Assembly (NCBI GenBank): GCA_025200525.1
Contig: CM045761.1
Span: 100,230,182 to 100,294,181 of the forward strand
Origin: Camellia lanceoleosa
Taxonomy: Eukaryota; Streptophyta; Magnoliopsida; Ericales; Theaceae
Length of the DNA stretch: 64,000 bases
Direction of reading: 5' to 3'
The position numbers and the translations under genes are program-made. The notes beneath the pieces are model-generated. The model was given only the letters and a program-made list of their open reading frames with translations. It ran no database searches and was not told the origin of the DNA. Each line of letters begins with the position of its first letter. The first letter of the stretch is position 1. Below, piece after piece: positions 46,216 through 58,751 of this stretch.

Positions 46216-46810
46216 TGATGATACAGTTTGTTCCAAGGAATGGATCGGACTGGCCCAAACTCCTCGAGCCTAGACGCTGATGATCGAGTCCACCGTAGAA
46301 CCTGCAAACAAGTTCAGCGGGAACGGGGTAGTCCCCCAGTGAACCCTCCGACGAGCAAGTTAATAGAGGAAGTGGAATATAGAGAGAGAGAGGGAGATTG
46401 GAGATAGATAAAAACTTAACCTTCTTCCTGTCTTCAACCTTTGCTTATATCCTTTGGTAATCATTTCACTGTCCCTGCCGACCTGCCCTCATCGCCGAAA
46501 GCCTGTGTTGTGGCTTACTTTGTTCAGGGTGAGGTCTTTATTCATTGGGCGTTATCATGATAAATGCTTGTGATGGGCTATATTAATGGTGATGTCTTGG
46601 CAATAACTGCAGATCTTTGTCTGGCCGACGTGCTGGCCCTACGCCGCCACATGTTGAATGTCATTAGCCCTTCACGCCTTAGCGTCACGGTATCTGGGCT
46701 TTACCGGTACCGTTATGCAAAGGCTTCCAAATGGTGGGCTTGGGGTTGTTCACTATGGGCTGTAGACTTTGTGGGCCTGTCCATGTCAGTATGTGGGCCT
46801 ATCCATGTCA
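46216..46810 (-). mobile_element. 5' LTR of outer Tat element
   Basis: Ends are TGATGATACAG and CCATGTCA on the plus strand, with GTAAA following. It matches 12549-13159, but several segments (46530-46650) differ more than expected; the partial copy at 46998-47330 is closer to the left LTR there. Confidence 0.9.
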
Positions 46811-47560
46811 GTAAACATTGTTTTTTCCAATTTTTTTTTTCAAATTTTTTATATTAAAATTTTTAATATTGTAAAGTTTTAAAAAGATCATAAAAGAGGG
46901 AAAAAAAAAAAAAAAAAACTAAATCCAAACATCACCTAAAAAAAGAAGAAGAGGGAAATTTGGTTAGGATATTGTTGTAATTTGACAAGTTGCTATCGCC
47001 GAAAGCTTGTGTTGTGGCTTACCTTGTTCAGGGTGAGGGGGTGCTGTTCCGGCTGAGGGGCGTTGTCGCAATAAATGCTGTGATGGGCTATATTAATGGT
47101 GATGTGCTGTGGCAATAACTTTGCAGATCTTTGTCTGCTGACGTGGCCTGTCCTACGCCTGCCACATGTTCGAATGTCATTAGCCCTTCACGCCCAGTTG
47201 ACGCCCAATGTATCTGGCTTTACCAGTAAGTTATGCTGGGCTTCCAAATGGTGGGCTTGGGGTTGTTCACTATGGGCTGTAGACTTTGTGGGCCTGTCCA
47301 TGTCAGTATGTGGGCCTGTCCATGTCAGTAAACATTGTTTTTTCCAATTTTTTTTTTCAAATTTTTTATATTAAAATTTTTAATATTGTAAAGTTTTAAA
47401 AAGATCATAAAAGAGGGGAAAAAAAAAAAAAAAACTAAATCCAAACATCACCTAAAAAAAGAAGAAGAGGGAAATTTGGTTAGGATTGTGTTAAAATAGC
47501 ATTGCACCATTATAGCACTATTGTTGTAATTTGACAAGTTGCTATCGTAACATGTCAAAT
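46494..47560. repeat. Tandem duplication of LTR end plus flank
   Basis: Two copies of a roughly 500-bp unit. Each runs from GCCGAAAGC(C/T)TGTGTTGTGG in the LTR, through the LTR end CCATGTCAGTAAACATTG, to AT-rich host flank with GGTTAGGAT and GACAAGTTGCTATCG. Copy 1 is 46494-46995 and copy 2 is 46996-47537. Copy 1 lacks about 32 bp of flank after GGTTAGGAT. The join is CTATCG/CCGAAAG. Confidence 0.85.
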
Positions 47561-48046
47561 TATAGTTTTGACACTATCATAATAGCAACTATCATTAGAG
47601 ATGGTTTAAAAAAATTTACTGATTTTATTAAAAAAAAAATTGAAAATTAATTTAGTGCAACAGATTTTTAAAAAAATTTAAAATCATTTTTGCATTGTTC
47701 TATCTTCATTGAGAATGAATAATTTTTTTAAACTCAAAAATAGCTTTTTTTTATGTCTATTTTTGTTAAGCTCATTTTTATTTTTTCCAAACATATTTTG
47801 AAGGGTTGTTTGGCGCCTCGTGTTCACATAAGTTGAGGGATTCGCGAGGCCATTTTCGAATAATTTATTTTGTTTGTGTTCTGGTTTGACCAGTATGTGG
47901 ACGTGGACAGTTACTGGCGGCGGAGCTTCCATCAAAGGTGACTCAGAAGAACTCTTTCCTAATTCATAGAGCAACTATTAACATAAGCCGCCCAACTCTG
48001 TTCTCTCTCTCTCTCTCTCATTCGTACTGATTTTCTAAACAAAAGC
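47561..48046 (+). promoter_or_regulatory. Upstream region of the MATE gene
   Basis: AT-rich sequence with no gene. A pyrimidine patch (TTCTCTCTCTCTCTCTCTC, 48001-48019) lies 27 bp before the start codon, common in plant 5' UTRs. The outer Tat element ends about 1.2 kb upstream of the start codon, with the duplicated LTR end (to 47330) about 0.7 kb upstream. The gene promoter has therefore been displaced or shortened by it. No convincing TATA box. Confidence 0.5.
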
Positions 48047-51000
48047 ATGGATCTTCAAACCCTAAATCGAAACACTTACTTTCTAATGCGAAACCCTAAA
48101 TTCCAACAATTGTATAATCGTCCGACTTTCTTCAACCAATTGCAATTGCAAGTTCACTTCTCTTTGCACTGCCATCGCAAACCTCGGATGCCTTCAAGCC
48201 TCCGAATCTTTCATGTAGCGGCAAAAAATCAGTTCATTACTGCTTGCATTAGTCCAAGCCAAGAAGTTGTCCGTGGTGAAGATTCCAAAATGGCTTCGGT
48301 TGAAGATGAAGATGAAGAAACAGAGGTGGTTGAGTCAAAAAGAGAAGAGTTCGTGGTGAATGACAGTATTTGGAATCAAATGGTAGAAATTATGAAGTTT
48401 TCAGGGCCAGCTATTGGTTTGTGGATTTGTGGACCATTGATGAGTCTCATTGACACTGTTGTGATTGGTCAGCAAAGTTCTCTTGAGCTTGCTGCTTTAG
48501 GTATTTCTTTATTTTTTGTGATTGTCTATTCAGTGTAAATTTTTGGTGGTCTGAAAGGCCACGATTTAATTTGAATGTGATTTTGTGGTTTTGTTTTGGG
48601 CAGGTCCTGGGACTGTGGTTTGCGATTATATGAGCTATATTTTTATGTTTCTTTCAATTGCTACATCAAATCTGGTCGCTACTTCACTTGCAGGACAGGT
48701 TAGTTTGTCAAGAGCATTGTTGCTTTGTTGAAGGGCATTGTTGGTTTTCATTCATCATTGCCATTTTGTCATTAAATTTTAGGCATTATACTTTAAGTTG
48801 GGGACTAAATTTTCCGAAAGCAACTTTCAACAGTTAAAAACAACAAATTTCCTAATTTGTTTTTGTTTCAACACATGAATTCCTTTTATTATTTTTTTAA
48901 TGCATTGTTGAAACTTAAGAATCTAAGAAGCACATACACTTCTATGAGGAGGCTTGTCATGTTGAACACAACACTATGTGGACACCCTTAAAAGCATGCC
49001 CGGCATTTTTTCAACTTGTCTTAATTAAAATTTTAAATTCATAATATTCGACAATTTGCAAACACTTCTCGAACACTCCTTGAACCTTTGAACACAACCT
49101 TTGTGATGAATCTCTTTACGGTAACAATGTTATGCATTCGTCATAATAATGCAACCTGTGTATTCTAAATATGTTTTGAAACATTTTAAGATGAATACGC
49201 TATGTGTGTTTTAATGTTCTATAATTGTTTTATGTTCTTTAGATTACGGTTGTTATGTAAATGATATTTTGATATTTGAGTTATGGAATATATGGTTTTT
49301 TTTTTTTTAGGTAGTGTTTTTTTTTTATTACTTTTAAATAAACTGTTCATATATTTGACATATAATAAATTTATAAAAAAAAAAAATATGGCAAATTACA
49401 CTGCTAGTCCTTATACTTTAACCCTTATATCATTTTGGTCCATGTAATTTCAATTGACTTGATTTTGATCTTGAATTTTTTACTTTGTCTCAAATTGGTT
49501 CAATTGATTTCAATTGTTAGCATGTTTTATGACAAATGCTCACATAAGCGGCATTTGTAATGCTTTTAAGGGCAAAATTGTAAACTTAATCAATTTGATC
49601 ACTTAACATCAACTAACTCAGTGATAATTTTCTGTTAAAAAAACCTAACGAATTTATCAATTGGATCAAATTGACACAAAATCTAAAATTAAGGGTCAAA
49701 ATTGAACCAATTGAAAGTGTAAGGACCAAAATGACACAAATGACAAAATATAAAAACTATTTGTATAATTTACCCAAAAAAATATAAAATTTTAACATAT
49801 CCTAGATGTAACGTGTCTTCTATTTTTTAAAAAGTGTCGTGTTGTCTGTCTGAATCTGTGCTATTTAGGTCAAAACTGACGTGCTTTTGCTTCTGGTATG
49901 AGAATTATGAGTGTCGCAGCAGTATTATTGATGCAGAGTAAAAGAAACTCAAGAAAGAGTAAATTCAAAATACCGGCGATATTTGGAACTTGGCATGATT
50001 TTAAAGAGAAACCGATAGTAATCACATATAATCATATTTCTAGTATTATTAGAGTCTTACTTTATTATTATTATTTTTATGTTTCTTACGATTTTTAAGA
50101 TTAAGGGTATTTTGGTAATTTGCAAAATTTCCAAATATGGGTTGTGTGTTGGGTTGTCTTGTGGGTCGAGTAATTTAATTAGTCTTTGTTTTTGTTTCTT
50201 ATTTAGTCTTAGATTACTTTTGGAAGCCAAAAATATTATGATAGTTTCTTGTTTTGGTTATAGTTGGTTTAGGAAGTCTATTAGTTTTATATAAAGTCAT
50301 GTAATGCTTATACTTTAATAGAGTTGATATTTTAAAAAAATTTGAGAGCTTTGAAGCCTCTTTGGGTTTGTGTGATGCAATCCTAACCCTAGGTGTGATG
50401 CTTAAGGAATTTATTCCTATATCTATCTTTTTCTTCTCCTTCTTTCCCTCCTGTATTTTGTGCACTTTTGAACAGCCCAAACACTGTTCACGAATACTGT
50501 TCACAGCTCCTAAAACAGCCCCTAAACAGTGCCAAATTCCTAGCTTTTCATGCTTAAACTCTTACCCATTTATTACCCTAAACAAACCCTACTTGTCCCC
50601 TATACTTTTATTGCAATTTCAGCCATAAAACTCAATTAAAATCAGCCCCAAAAGCCCACTGTTGTGGCTGTCCCTAATTGTCCTGCATCAATTATATTTA
50701 TACCAATCCTTTGAATACTAGTTAGTCCTTGCCTAGTTTTCATTGTCTTTGCCGCACTGCTTGACTAAATGACTAATCCTCATTTGTGCAGGGTAAAGCC
50801 GAAGTGCAGCATCAGATATCTATCTTGCTTTTTGTTGGGTTGATTTGTGGTGTATTAATGCTGTTTTTTACAAAATTCCTGGGTGTATGGGCACTAACTG
50901 GTAATGAAGACTCGTATGGGTGAAGTGCTGGATTGTTTTTGAAAAGTCATTCATGTTTTATCTCTTGATTATGAGCAAATGCTGTCTAATGTCTCATTGA

Positions 51001-54000
51001 TTTGCTAACATGACTTTTCCAGCTTTTACTGGCCCAAAGAATGCGCATATCATACCTGCAGCAAACACATATGTTCAGGTTTGACTGCCATTAATTAAAC
51101 CTATTCTATGTTGTTTTCACTTACACCATTTCCCATTATTCCTATCGTTTACAAGGTTTATATTCCTTTTTCTTTGGTATCTGATGATGTAACTTTTTTC
51201 TCTCTCTTTTTTTTTTTTTTTTGGGTGAAAAAGGAGGATACAAAATGCTTTCTCAATATTTTACTGGCTTTCCAATCTTGTGGAAATTCTTATTCACCCA
51301 ACTATGATCATTATGTGACAGACCTATATTTACTTAAATGCCAAGGTGGCACCAGGAACTCGCTGTGTAAAATTTATTTCAACTAAAACATTTCTTGAGT
51401 TTATTAAAAAGCTGAATATATATTTCCTATCTTCATTGTTCGATAAAATCTGACTTGAAACCAATTTGTATGTGGAATGTGGGATCCAATACTGTGGAAT
51501 TAGTTGCTAATGTTTATGTAACATTAACTGTATCCCCAGAAAATTGAACCCTTTTAGCCATTTGCGTTTGTCTAGGAATTATTGCCCTTTCCTGATGTAC
51601 TCGCTTGGTTTGCAGGTAGAATTATGTCCTTCCATTTTTTGTTATGCCTAGCAATTGCATTAACCATGTGCTTTAGTTATGTGGCATATGCTAGTGCCTG
51701 TTTCATTCCCGGACTAGTTGAATTTCAGTGGAAGAGCATTGTTTGTTTGATGGTTGATATTTTTATATGTTTTGGTAACTGTTCAATTGAATGGAATCTT
51801 TTCTGTTGGTAGATTCGAGGCTTAGCATGGCCTGCAGTGCTTGTTGGATGGGTTGCTCAAAGTGCCAGGTGCAAATATACTATACTCTTCCAATGATTTG
51901 TACGTGAGAGTTAGTGGTAAAGCTTCTTGAAAACAAAGAAGAATCACGAGTGCTTGTATGGTTAATGGTAACTTTATAACACAGTAACATCATTTCAACA
52001 AATCTGGCACTGCACCTTTTCCTTGAATAGAAAAAGCTCTTTTATGGGGCTCTATTTGTTGATTTGTACCCTCGTGTGGGTTGGAGTGCTGCCTTAGTGC
52101 TGGAAGATATTTAGCTACTTATAATGAACTGTGTTGAAAGAGTAACAGACCTAAATGTAGCTTAAACATTGAAGAGTCATGGATTATGCAACTAAGTTAA
52201 AAGAATAATTGATGCACCTTAAACACTGAAAGATAACCAGATCATGTATCTTCCTACTGATATCCTTACTTTAAGATGATCTGGTACTATGGGGACAGTT
52301 ACTCAATTTAATGATTTATTAATAAACATGTATCAACTTTAATTTATTAATTTTTATTTAGAGGGATTACTCAATGAAACTGCAAGGCTTACATGTGTTC
52401 CTTCTTGTGTGCAGTCTTGGCATGAAAGATTCATGGGGACCTTTGAAGGCCTTGGCAGTTGCCAGTGCTGTAAACGGCATTGGTGACATAGTCTTATGTA
52501 CATTCCTAGGTTATGGTATTGCTGGAGCTGCTTGGGCAACAATGGTGTCGCAAGTAAGGAGCATTTCACTATCTTATTGACATGGTTTCATAATTCTTAT
52601 CATATTTTCTTGTGGATGCACTCTCCATTGTTCCAAATTGGCATCTTTTTTCTAATGTTACCACCTACTACCTACCATGTATGTTTTAGATTATTGCAGG
52701 TTATATGATGATTGAAGCTCTGAATAAGAAAGGATATAACGCTTTTACCATCTCTGCGCCATCACCCACTGAGCTTCTGCAAATATTTATGATTGCTGCT
52801 CCAGTGTTTGTGACAATGACGTCAAAGGTTTGTGACATCTTGATTTTCTAACTATATCCACGCACACATGATTATACAACCATCTAACCTGTTTGATGTT
52901 TAGGTTGCATTTTACTCTCTCATTGTATATTTTGCTACATCAATGGGCACACACACTGTTGCTGCTCATCAGGTTTGTATCACATACTTTAAAAATCCCT
53001 TTATTTTCTTTCTTTATCTGCATTAAATTCTTATCTGTAAGGAACTGATGGACATTTACACTGCCAAATTGTCATTCTAGGTCATGATACAACTTTGTGG
53101 TATGTGTACCGTGTTTGGTGAGCCTCTCTCTCAGACTGCTCAGTCATTTATGCCTGAGTTGATGTATGGAGTTAATCAAAGTCTGGCAGAGGTTAGTTAA
53201 ACTTACGTTTGCTTTTATGGGTTTCATGGATAAAGTTGGAGTGTAGTGCATGACTACTATTCATAAATTCCTATTACCAACATCTGGCTCTACATGATTT
53301 TCATATGCAAGTGATGTTCAAAAAGGTTTATCATATCAAACAGGCTCGAAGACTGTTAAAGTCGCTGCTGATCATTGGAGCACTAAGTGGATTGATATTA
53401 GGTTCTATTGGAACATTTGTTCCCTTGATGTTCCCGAATTTTTTTTCACCTGATCCTGAGGTCATAGGGGAGGTTAGTTTTTTTGTCTTCTTTTTTTTAT
53501 TTTTTTTCATTTATATATATATATATATATTTTTAGCCATGGTATTTTTTTTTTCTTTGAGCATTAACGAATATCCAGATTTTTGCCTTTTCTTATATTT
53601 GTTATTTTAGTTAGTGTAATCTTATATTATCCAGGAAAGAACCAGAGACATGTATAGCTATAATGCTCTAATGAAAATTATAGAAGCTGTCATTTCTTGT
53701 AGCTCTGATACATGCCGCTTAAATAGGATGGTCACTTACAGCACATTTATCCCTGATTGTCAATATCTGTTCTTATCAATACCTGCTTAGTTCTGTGTTT
53801 TTTTATATTTTTTTTTGGACTTTGGTGGCTGATCATATATGTGTCGTTATTCATGGGTTAACTATTTTGTTAATTAAATGTATTCATGTTGGAGAAAATG
53901 TGTTTAATAGAATGCACACACTGTATAGATGTGTTGTGCTTTTCATATTATCTGAAAAATAAAAAATGTAACATTATCTTGTTTTCCTTGATTAAAATTG

Positions 54001-55286
54001 TCCATGCAGATGCACAAAGTGTTGATTCCATTCTTCCTTGCATTGTGTGTAACACCCTCTGTTCATAGCCTTGAGGGGACATTGCTGGTATGCTTGTTTT
54101 TGCTTTTTACTGGTTATTTTATTTTATTTTATTTATTTTGTTTTTATTTTTTTTGAGGTGCCTTTCTTTTCATGTCACAGGAATGAATATTGATTTTAAA
54201 AAAAGGGAATCATATGTATGGTAATGGGTAGATTTTAAGTATACAGTGTGTCACATTTACAATTTTCAATAGTGCTTAAGAGATCAAACTTTGTATTCTG
54301 TGCTGATGCAAAAGGATCATCAACCAAAACCAGTATTAGCTCAATTGCATAATACCTCTTTATCTTATAATGTGGTATAATCTACCTAATCTACCTTACG
54401 TTTCATTTCATCACCTAATCATCAAAAGTCTCTTGCAATTTTCAAGCTTGATTTACAACTTGATACCTTCATTCTAGAATAAAATACTTATTTGCTTTAG
54501 GATATGTAAGATACTAGTGTTTTACCATCAGGATAATGGATTGTGCAGGCTGGGCGAGACCTCAAATTTATTAGTTTGTCAATGAGCGGGTGCTTTTCTT
54601 TAGGCACTCTTTTTCTAATGGTATGGAATTTATTTTTCTGTGCCCTGCATAATTTACTTTTATATCTTTCAATGCTTGATGCCAATGTACTTTAAAACTA
54701 AAGAATGAATGAAATTTTCACAATGATACCTATTTGGTTATGTTTTCGTCTTCTACTTTTGTTATTATTATTATTATTATTTCAGAAGAAGAAAACAGAA
54801 AACTCGTTTAGTGAACTGAAATTTTTTCTAAAATAAGACTTTTAAGGAAATATCAAAAAATTGTTTTTGAATCTTCAAAAATGTTTTCATACAAAAACAA
54901 AATGGATGTTTTTGAACTTTTCGTTGTTTCCTCAGGACATTGATAATGCTCTACCCTTTTCTTTTTAATTTTTTTTCCGTACCAGCTGGTGAGCAGTCGA
55001 GGATACGGTTTGTCAAGTCTCTGGTGCGCCCTTGTAGGGTTTCAATGGGTAAAAACAGCATCCAAAGCACTCGTGCCAATATTTTTATTTGAACTTACCT
55101 GTTTTTCTATTTTTTTTTCCCCATTTTTATTATGACTCATCTGTTTTTGTTTTTTTTTTTTTTTTTTTCTTCTTTCCACTTCAGTCTCGATTTTTTATCG
55201 CTCTACTACGCCTCATGTCACCTAATGGCATGCTTTACTCAGAAGATTTGGCCCAACATCGACTGGGAAAATTGAAAGTTACCTAG
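48047..55286 (+). CDS. DTX46: Plastid MATE transporter, DETOXIFICATION 46-like
   Basis: Fourteen exons: 48047-48500, 48604-48698, 50792-50900, 51023-51078, 51813-51868, 52415-52553, 52690-52827, 52904-52972, 53081-53191, 53344-53472, 54010-54087, 54549-54620, 54986-55048, 55185-55286. They total 1671 bases, 556 residues and a stop. All introns are GT-AG. The N-terminus (about 75 residues, basic, few acidic) looks like a plastid transit peptide and is followed by an acidic linker ([11 protein letters not shown]). The MATE core has [69 protein letters not shown] and [20 protein letters not shown], about 12 membrane segments. It is closest to DTX46 (EDS5 homologue) of the plastid envelope; EDS5 itself exports isochorismate/salicylate precursor. 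The substrate of this protein is unproven. Length fits the family. Confidence 0.93.
49390..49775. mobile_element. MITE-like inverted repeat in intron 2
   Basis: It starts GGCAAATTACACTGCTAGTC and ends TTGTATAATTTACCC. The inner halves mirror each other (CATTTTGGTCC against GGACCAAAATG, AATTTCAATTG against CAATTGA). This type is common in plant introns. It does not touch the splice sites. Confidence 0.65.
53512..53530. repeat. (AT)n microsatellite in intron 10
   Basis: About nine TA units just after the exon-10 donor region. Confidence 0.9.
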
Positions 55287-55980
55287 TTGTGGATCTATTG
55301 TCAACGGCGTTCGGATCCTTTGGGTGAAACTGTCTGGAGTTCCCGTGCAGTACACAAATTGTCGTTTTGGGTACTGAAGGCTTAAAAAAGAAAAAAAAAA
55401 AAAAAAGGAAGAAGGTGAGACGCAGACAGAGAGAGAAAGCAAATGCCAAAAGGAGTAGACACAATAGAGAGAGAAGACAGCAGATTCATTAATATACCAA
55501 ACGACAGATTTTAGACTTTGTTTCCAAAAGAAGAAAATTGTTATTCCCAAATTCTTAATAGCTCCATTCACAGTTTAATTTGGGTGTAAAAAATAAGAAT
55601 GACCTAGTTCTTTGCTATATTGTGCTTATGGTAGAAATCTTGAAAGATGGAAGTGAAATCTTGAATACCCAGTAACTCCATCAACCACAATGAAGTCCTT
55701 TCAAATAATGGTTTACTTGCCGGAAAGTAATCAAAAAACGGTGACAGACAGAATAAATCCTCGCAACTATAGAGTCATTAGAGAAAGGTTGCTATCTACT
55801 TCTCTCCATGGATTGATTAGAAATTCAGGAGAATGAATCACCAATGCCACCGAGACAATCAGTCGCTGTCGCCAAGACGCCTCAGCTTCGGATCACAACC
55901 CCATCTCCCTTCAAAATCCTTTCAGGCCTTCCACTGCCATATCCTCCATTGCCTTAGATTGCAACCTCCATCTCCATAAA
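55287..55980. other. 3' flank of MATE gene
   Basis: 3' UTR and spacer with an A-rich run near 55385-55410. A GC-richer block at 55830-55980 (GTCGCCAAGACGCCTCAGC) has no recognised coding sense. It ends at the target site of the solo LTR. Confidence 0.5.
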
Positions 55981-56559
55981 TGTCATAACCTGAATTCGCC
56001 CCCGTGGATTAAGGACATGACCGGCCAGTAATCGTGAGATTATCTATAACCTCAAACCAAATCATACGTATTTTAACAGAGTTAATGGGGGTCAAACGGA
56101 AGCAATTTAAAAATTTTGTCCTTAGAGCTGTACTTACATGGTACGTCAAATAAGTCATACATATAAACATTAATAACTCACAACAGAATTAAAGTATCAA
56201 AAAGTTCTGTACAGACAGGATTATTCAAAACTAAGTCAACCCATGAACTATATACAGACATATACAAAGGCTCCGCCAACGTGACAACATAAAACAAAAT
56301 AACAGAGGCGAAGGCGAGTCTCATGCGTGAGATACATAGGCTGACTTTCCAAAACTCGGTTGTTCCATACAGACTTCACTGGGGTTGGGTCTAGATCTTT
56401 CTTGGCTCACCTACAAACACATGAATGAGCGTGAGCGGAAGCCCAGTGTATAATATCAAATAAAAAAAATACATTGGAACATTATACATTAGACAGCCTT
56501 AGGCCCAATTCATTTATGTCAACTGGCCTTTGGCTCTTTTCATACGTTTATATCAGACT

Positions 56560-56725
56560 GGCCTTTTTGGCCTTATCAAACTTTTGTATCATACTGGCCT
56601 TTCGGCCCTTCCAAACTTGTCATATCAAATTGGTATTTAAGCCTTTCAAACTTGTCATATCAGACTGGCATTTAAGCCTTTCAAACTTGTCATATCAAAC
56701 TGGCATTTAAGCCTTTCAAACTTTG
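56560..56725. repeat. 36-bp tandem repeats in solo LTR copy 2
   Basis: Four or five units of TCATATCAGACTGGCATTTA followed by AGCCTTTCAAACTTG. They occupy the same place as the unrelated 21-bp repeats of copy 1. Confidence 0.85.
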
Positions 56726-57034
56726 TCCACCATTCAAAATTAATGAACTTTATAAAACTTACATAGAAGTAAGCAATTGGACAACAATATGTATTTTATA
56801 TATTACTTACAGTGATCGGCTTGTGGATTTGCTCTAGAGTTTGACCCTACACATCACATAACACATATGGGTCACAATTAATTTAATCCGTTCTTTAATT
56901 CACATTTTCCTCTTTAGGCTTCATTTTTATCTCTTTAATTCAATTACAATGCTCAACACACGCCTAAGAGTGCTTGCAAGTGAAAGAGAACGGAAAACGA
57001 AACACAGAATGCGAAAACAAAATTTCAGAAAACA

Positions 57035-57270
57035 GGGTCCCCGCTCGAGCGTGGACTCCCCCGCTTGAGTGGACCCTTAAGGCCTACAAAAGTACTGATT
57101 GCATGAAAAATAAGCTCCAGCGTGAAATAGGGCGCTCGAGTAGAAAGCCTATCTACAAAGTTCCCCGCTCGAGCGTGAAATACCCTGCTCGAGCGGACAC
57201 CAAGTCTGCAAAAAGTACTGGGAGCACGAAATTTACGCTCGAGAGAAGGTTCTCCCGCTCGAGCGGACCT
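57035..57270. repeat. Palindrome array in solo LTR copy 2
   Basis: Seven or so sites of (C/G)CGCTCGAGCG type, some mutated (CGCTTGAGTGG, CGCTCGAGAG), in loosely paired spacing. It is the counterpart of 23513-23850. Confidence 0.85.
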
Positions 57271-58277
57271 TAAAATTCTGGAAAATCTAGAATGTGTTCT
57301 TGAGCTCCCTCTTAACATTCAAACCAATATTTCTCGCATTTTATGGCTCCCACCTCACATATTCTTGTACTAACATGGTATAAACACTAAAACACATCAT
57401 CATGGAGCTCAATTTCATGAATCAAATACATGCATGCCCCAAATTGACACCAAACTCAATTCTAATATACACATTCATGCATTCAAGGCTCTTATCTTCA
57501 TAGATTGTACATGTATGTGATGTCTAACTCCCATTCTCAACTTAGATGGTACCAATGGTGATTATACATGAGCTTCAATTACAAATTTACATGGATTTCA
57601 ACCAAATTGCAACATGAATCATGTAATTCAAGTTCAATTATGCAAATTCCAAACAATTACATACATCCATGCATATATGGTTTTTCAATTCAACAAAACA
57701 AATTCAAAACATGCTCTTGACCATTAATTAACTTTGAACACACAAGATTACACCTTAAACTCATGAATTCAAGAATCAATACTTACCTAGAAGCCCAATC
57801 TATGGTTAATTCTTGAACTAGACTTCAAATTCCCAAGCTTGAGTCAAAAATTACACAATTCTCTCCCTCTCTCTTTCTTAGAGTTTGATCAGCCCAAGTG
57901 AAGATACAAGAGGGAATGGGAGGTGTAGTGCTCTTACACAACAAATCCCACTAACTAAAATTACAAATATTAACAATTTGAGCACAAAGCTATTAAATAA
58001 ATCAATTTAATCTGACCTGAATCAATTTTCAATTAAATTTCACCGTAGGCTCTAAAAATTACGCTAATCATAATGACACAATCAATTTCGGGTTCTGTGG
58101 TCGATAAGGCCTTCAATTTAATTTCCAAAGCAGATAATCAAACAGATATTCCTACGGTGAACAAATAGAAATTCAAAACTACATATTTTCACATAATGGT
58201 GCACACAATCATGTCAAAACACATAATCACATTCATATCAAGGACCAATTAACATATTACGGAACATGAGTATTACA

Positions 58278-58751
58278 ATAAATCTCTACCGTGAAAGGCG
58301 CTGTTGTGTCGTGGCTTCTTGAGGTGATGCTAGGCTCGTGGCTGGTGGCAAGGGTGGGGGAAGGGGTTGTTGACTACTAGTGAGCGTGGAGGTACACAGA
58401 ACGACACCATTTTATGTACTGAAACCTCAATGAAGCTTAAAAGAGCTTATACGCTAAACACCAACATAACTGTAACATGTCATCTCATGTTCCCAGCAAT
58501 TAAAAACTTGCTTTGGAATTTGAAACAAGTAAATGAATCAACCTCTTTGATGACAATTGGTTGGTTTTTATTCCTTTATTTGAGTCATATGCCATGGATC
58601 TAATGATGTCTGGTTTCTTGGGTGCACTCTGCAAAGATGACATACAGGTTTGGTGAAACCATTAGAGTACAAAAAAAGGAATTTTTTCACCAAATTTGAA
58701 TTTGATGGTGGATTTGGTGCAGCGTTAGAAATGACCTTAACCACAATTGGT
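58278..58751. other. Spacer between solo LTR and inverted pseudogene
   Basis: No recognised gene. The first 100 bases are GC-rich (GGTGGCAAGGGTGGGGG). It may continue the block at 55830-55980 once the solo LTR is removed. Confidence 0.4.

Larger units (their letters stand above)
12549..46810 (-). mobile_element. Outer Tat-lineage (Retand-like) Ty3/gypsy retrotransposon
   Basis: A complete but decayed element on the minus strand. The LTRs are 46216-46810 (5') and 12549-13159 (3'), and both sides carry the target duplication GTAAA (12544-12548 and 46811-46815). Order on the minus strand is 5' LTR, primer site, gag, protease, RT, RNase H, second RNase H, integrase, tandem repeats, antisense coiled-coil ORF on the opposite strand, 59-bp repeats, purine tract, 3' LTR. 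The dual RNase H and an antisense ORF before the 3' LTR mark the Tat lineage, Retand/Grande type. Removing the two large insertions (17695-37681 and 39917-42832) leaves about 11.4 kb. Stops and frameshifts in every gene make it non-autonomous. Confidence 0.9.
55981..58277 (-). mobile_element. Solo LTR, palindrome-array family, copy 2
   Basis: 2297 bp from TGTCATAACC to GAGTATTACA with the target duplication ATAAA (55976-55980 and 58278-58282). It shares with 22274-24854 the GACCGGCCAGTAATC block, GTGAGCGGAAGCCCAGT, a tandem block at the same place, the CGCTCGAGCG array and an AT-rich tail. No genes. Confidence 0.85.

Noticed and set aside
46564..47374. Two similar plus-strand frames of 92-97 residues ending in KHCFFQFFFSNFLY
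   Set aside because: They lie in duplicated LTR ends running into AT-rich flank; same artefact twice.
54497..54685. Minus-strand frame across exon 12 of the MATE gene
   Set aside because: Antisense shadow of a coding exon and its introns.
55981..58277. MITE or DNA transposon instead of solo LTR
   Set aside because: TG...CA ends with 5-bp target duplication, over 2 kb length and LTR-like layout fit a solo LTR better, and inverted ends are only a few bases.
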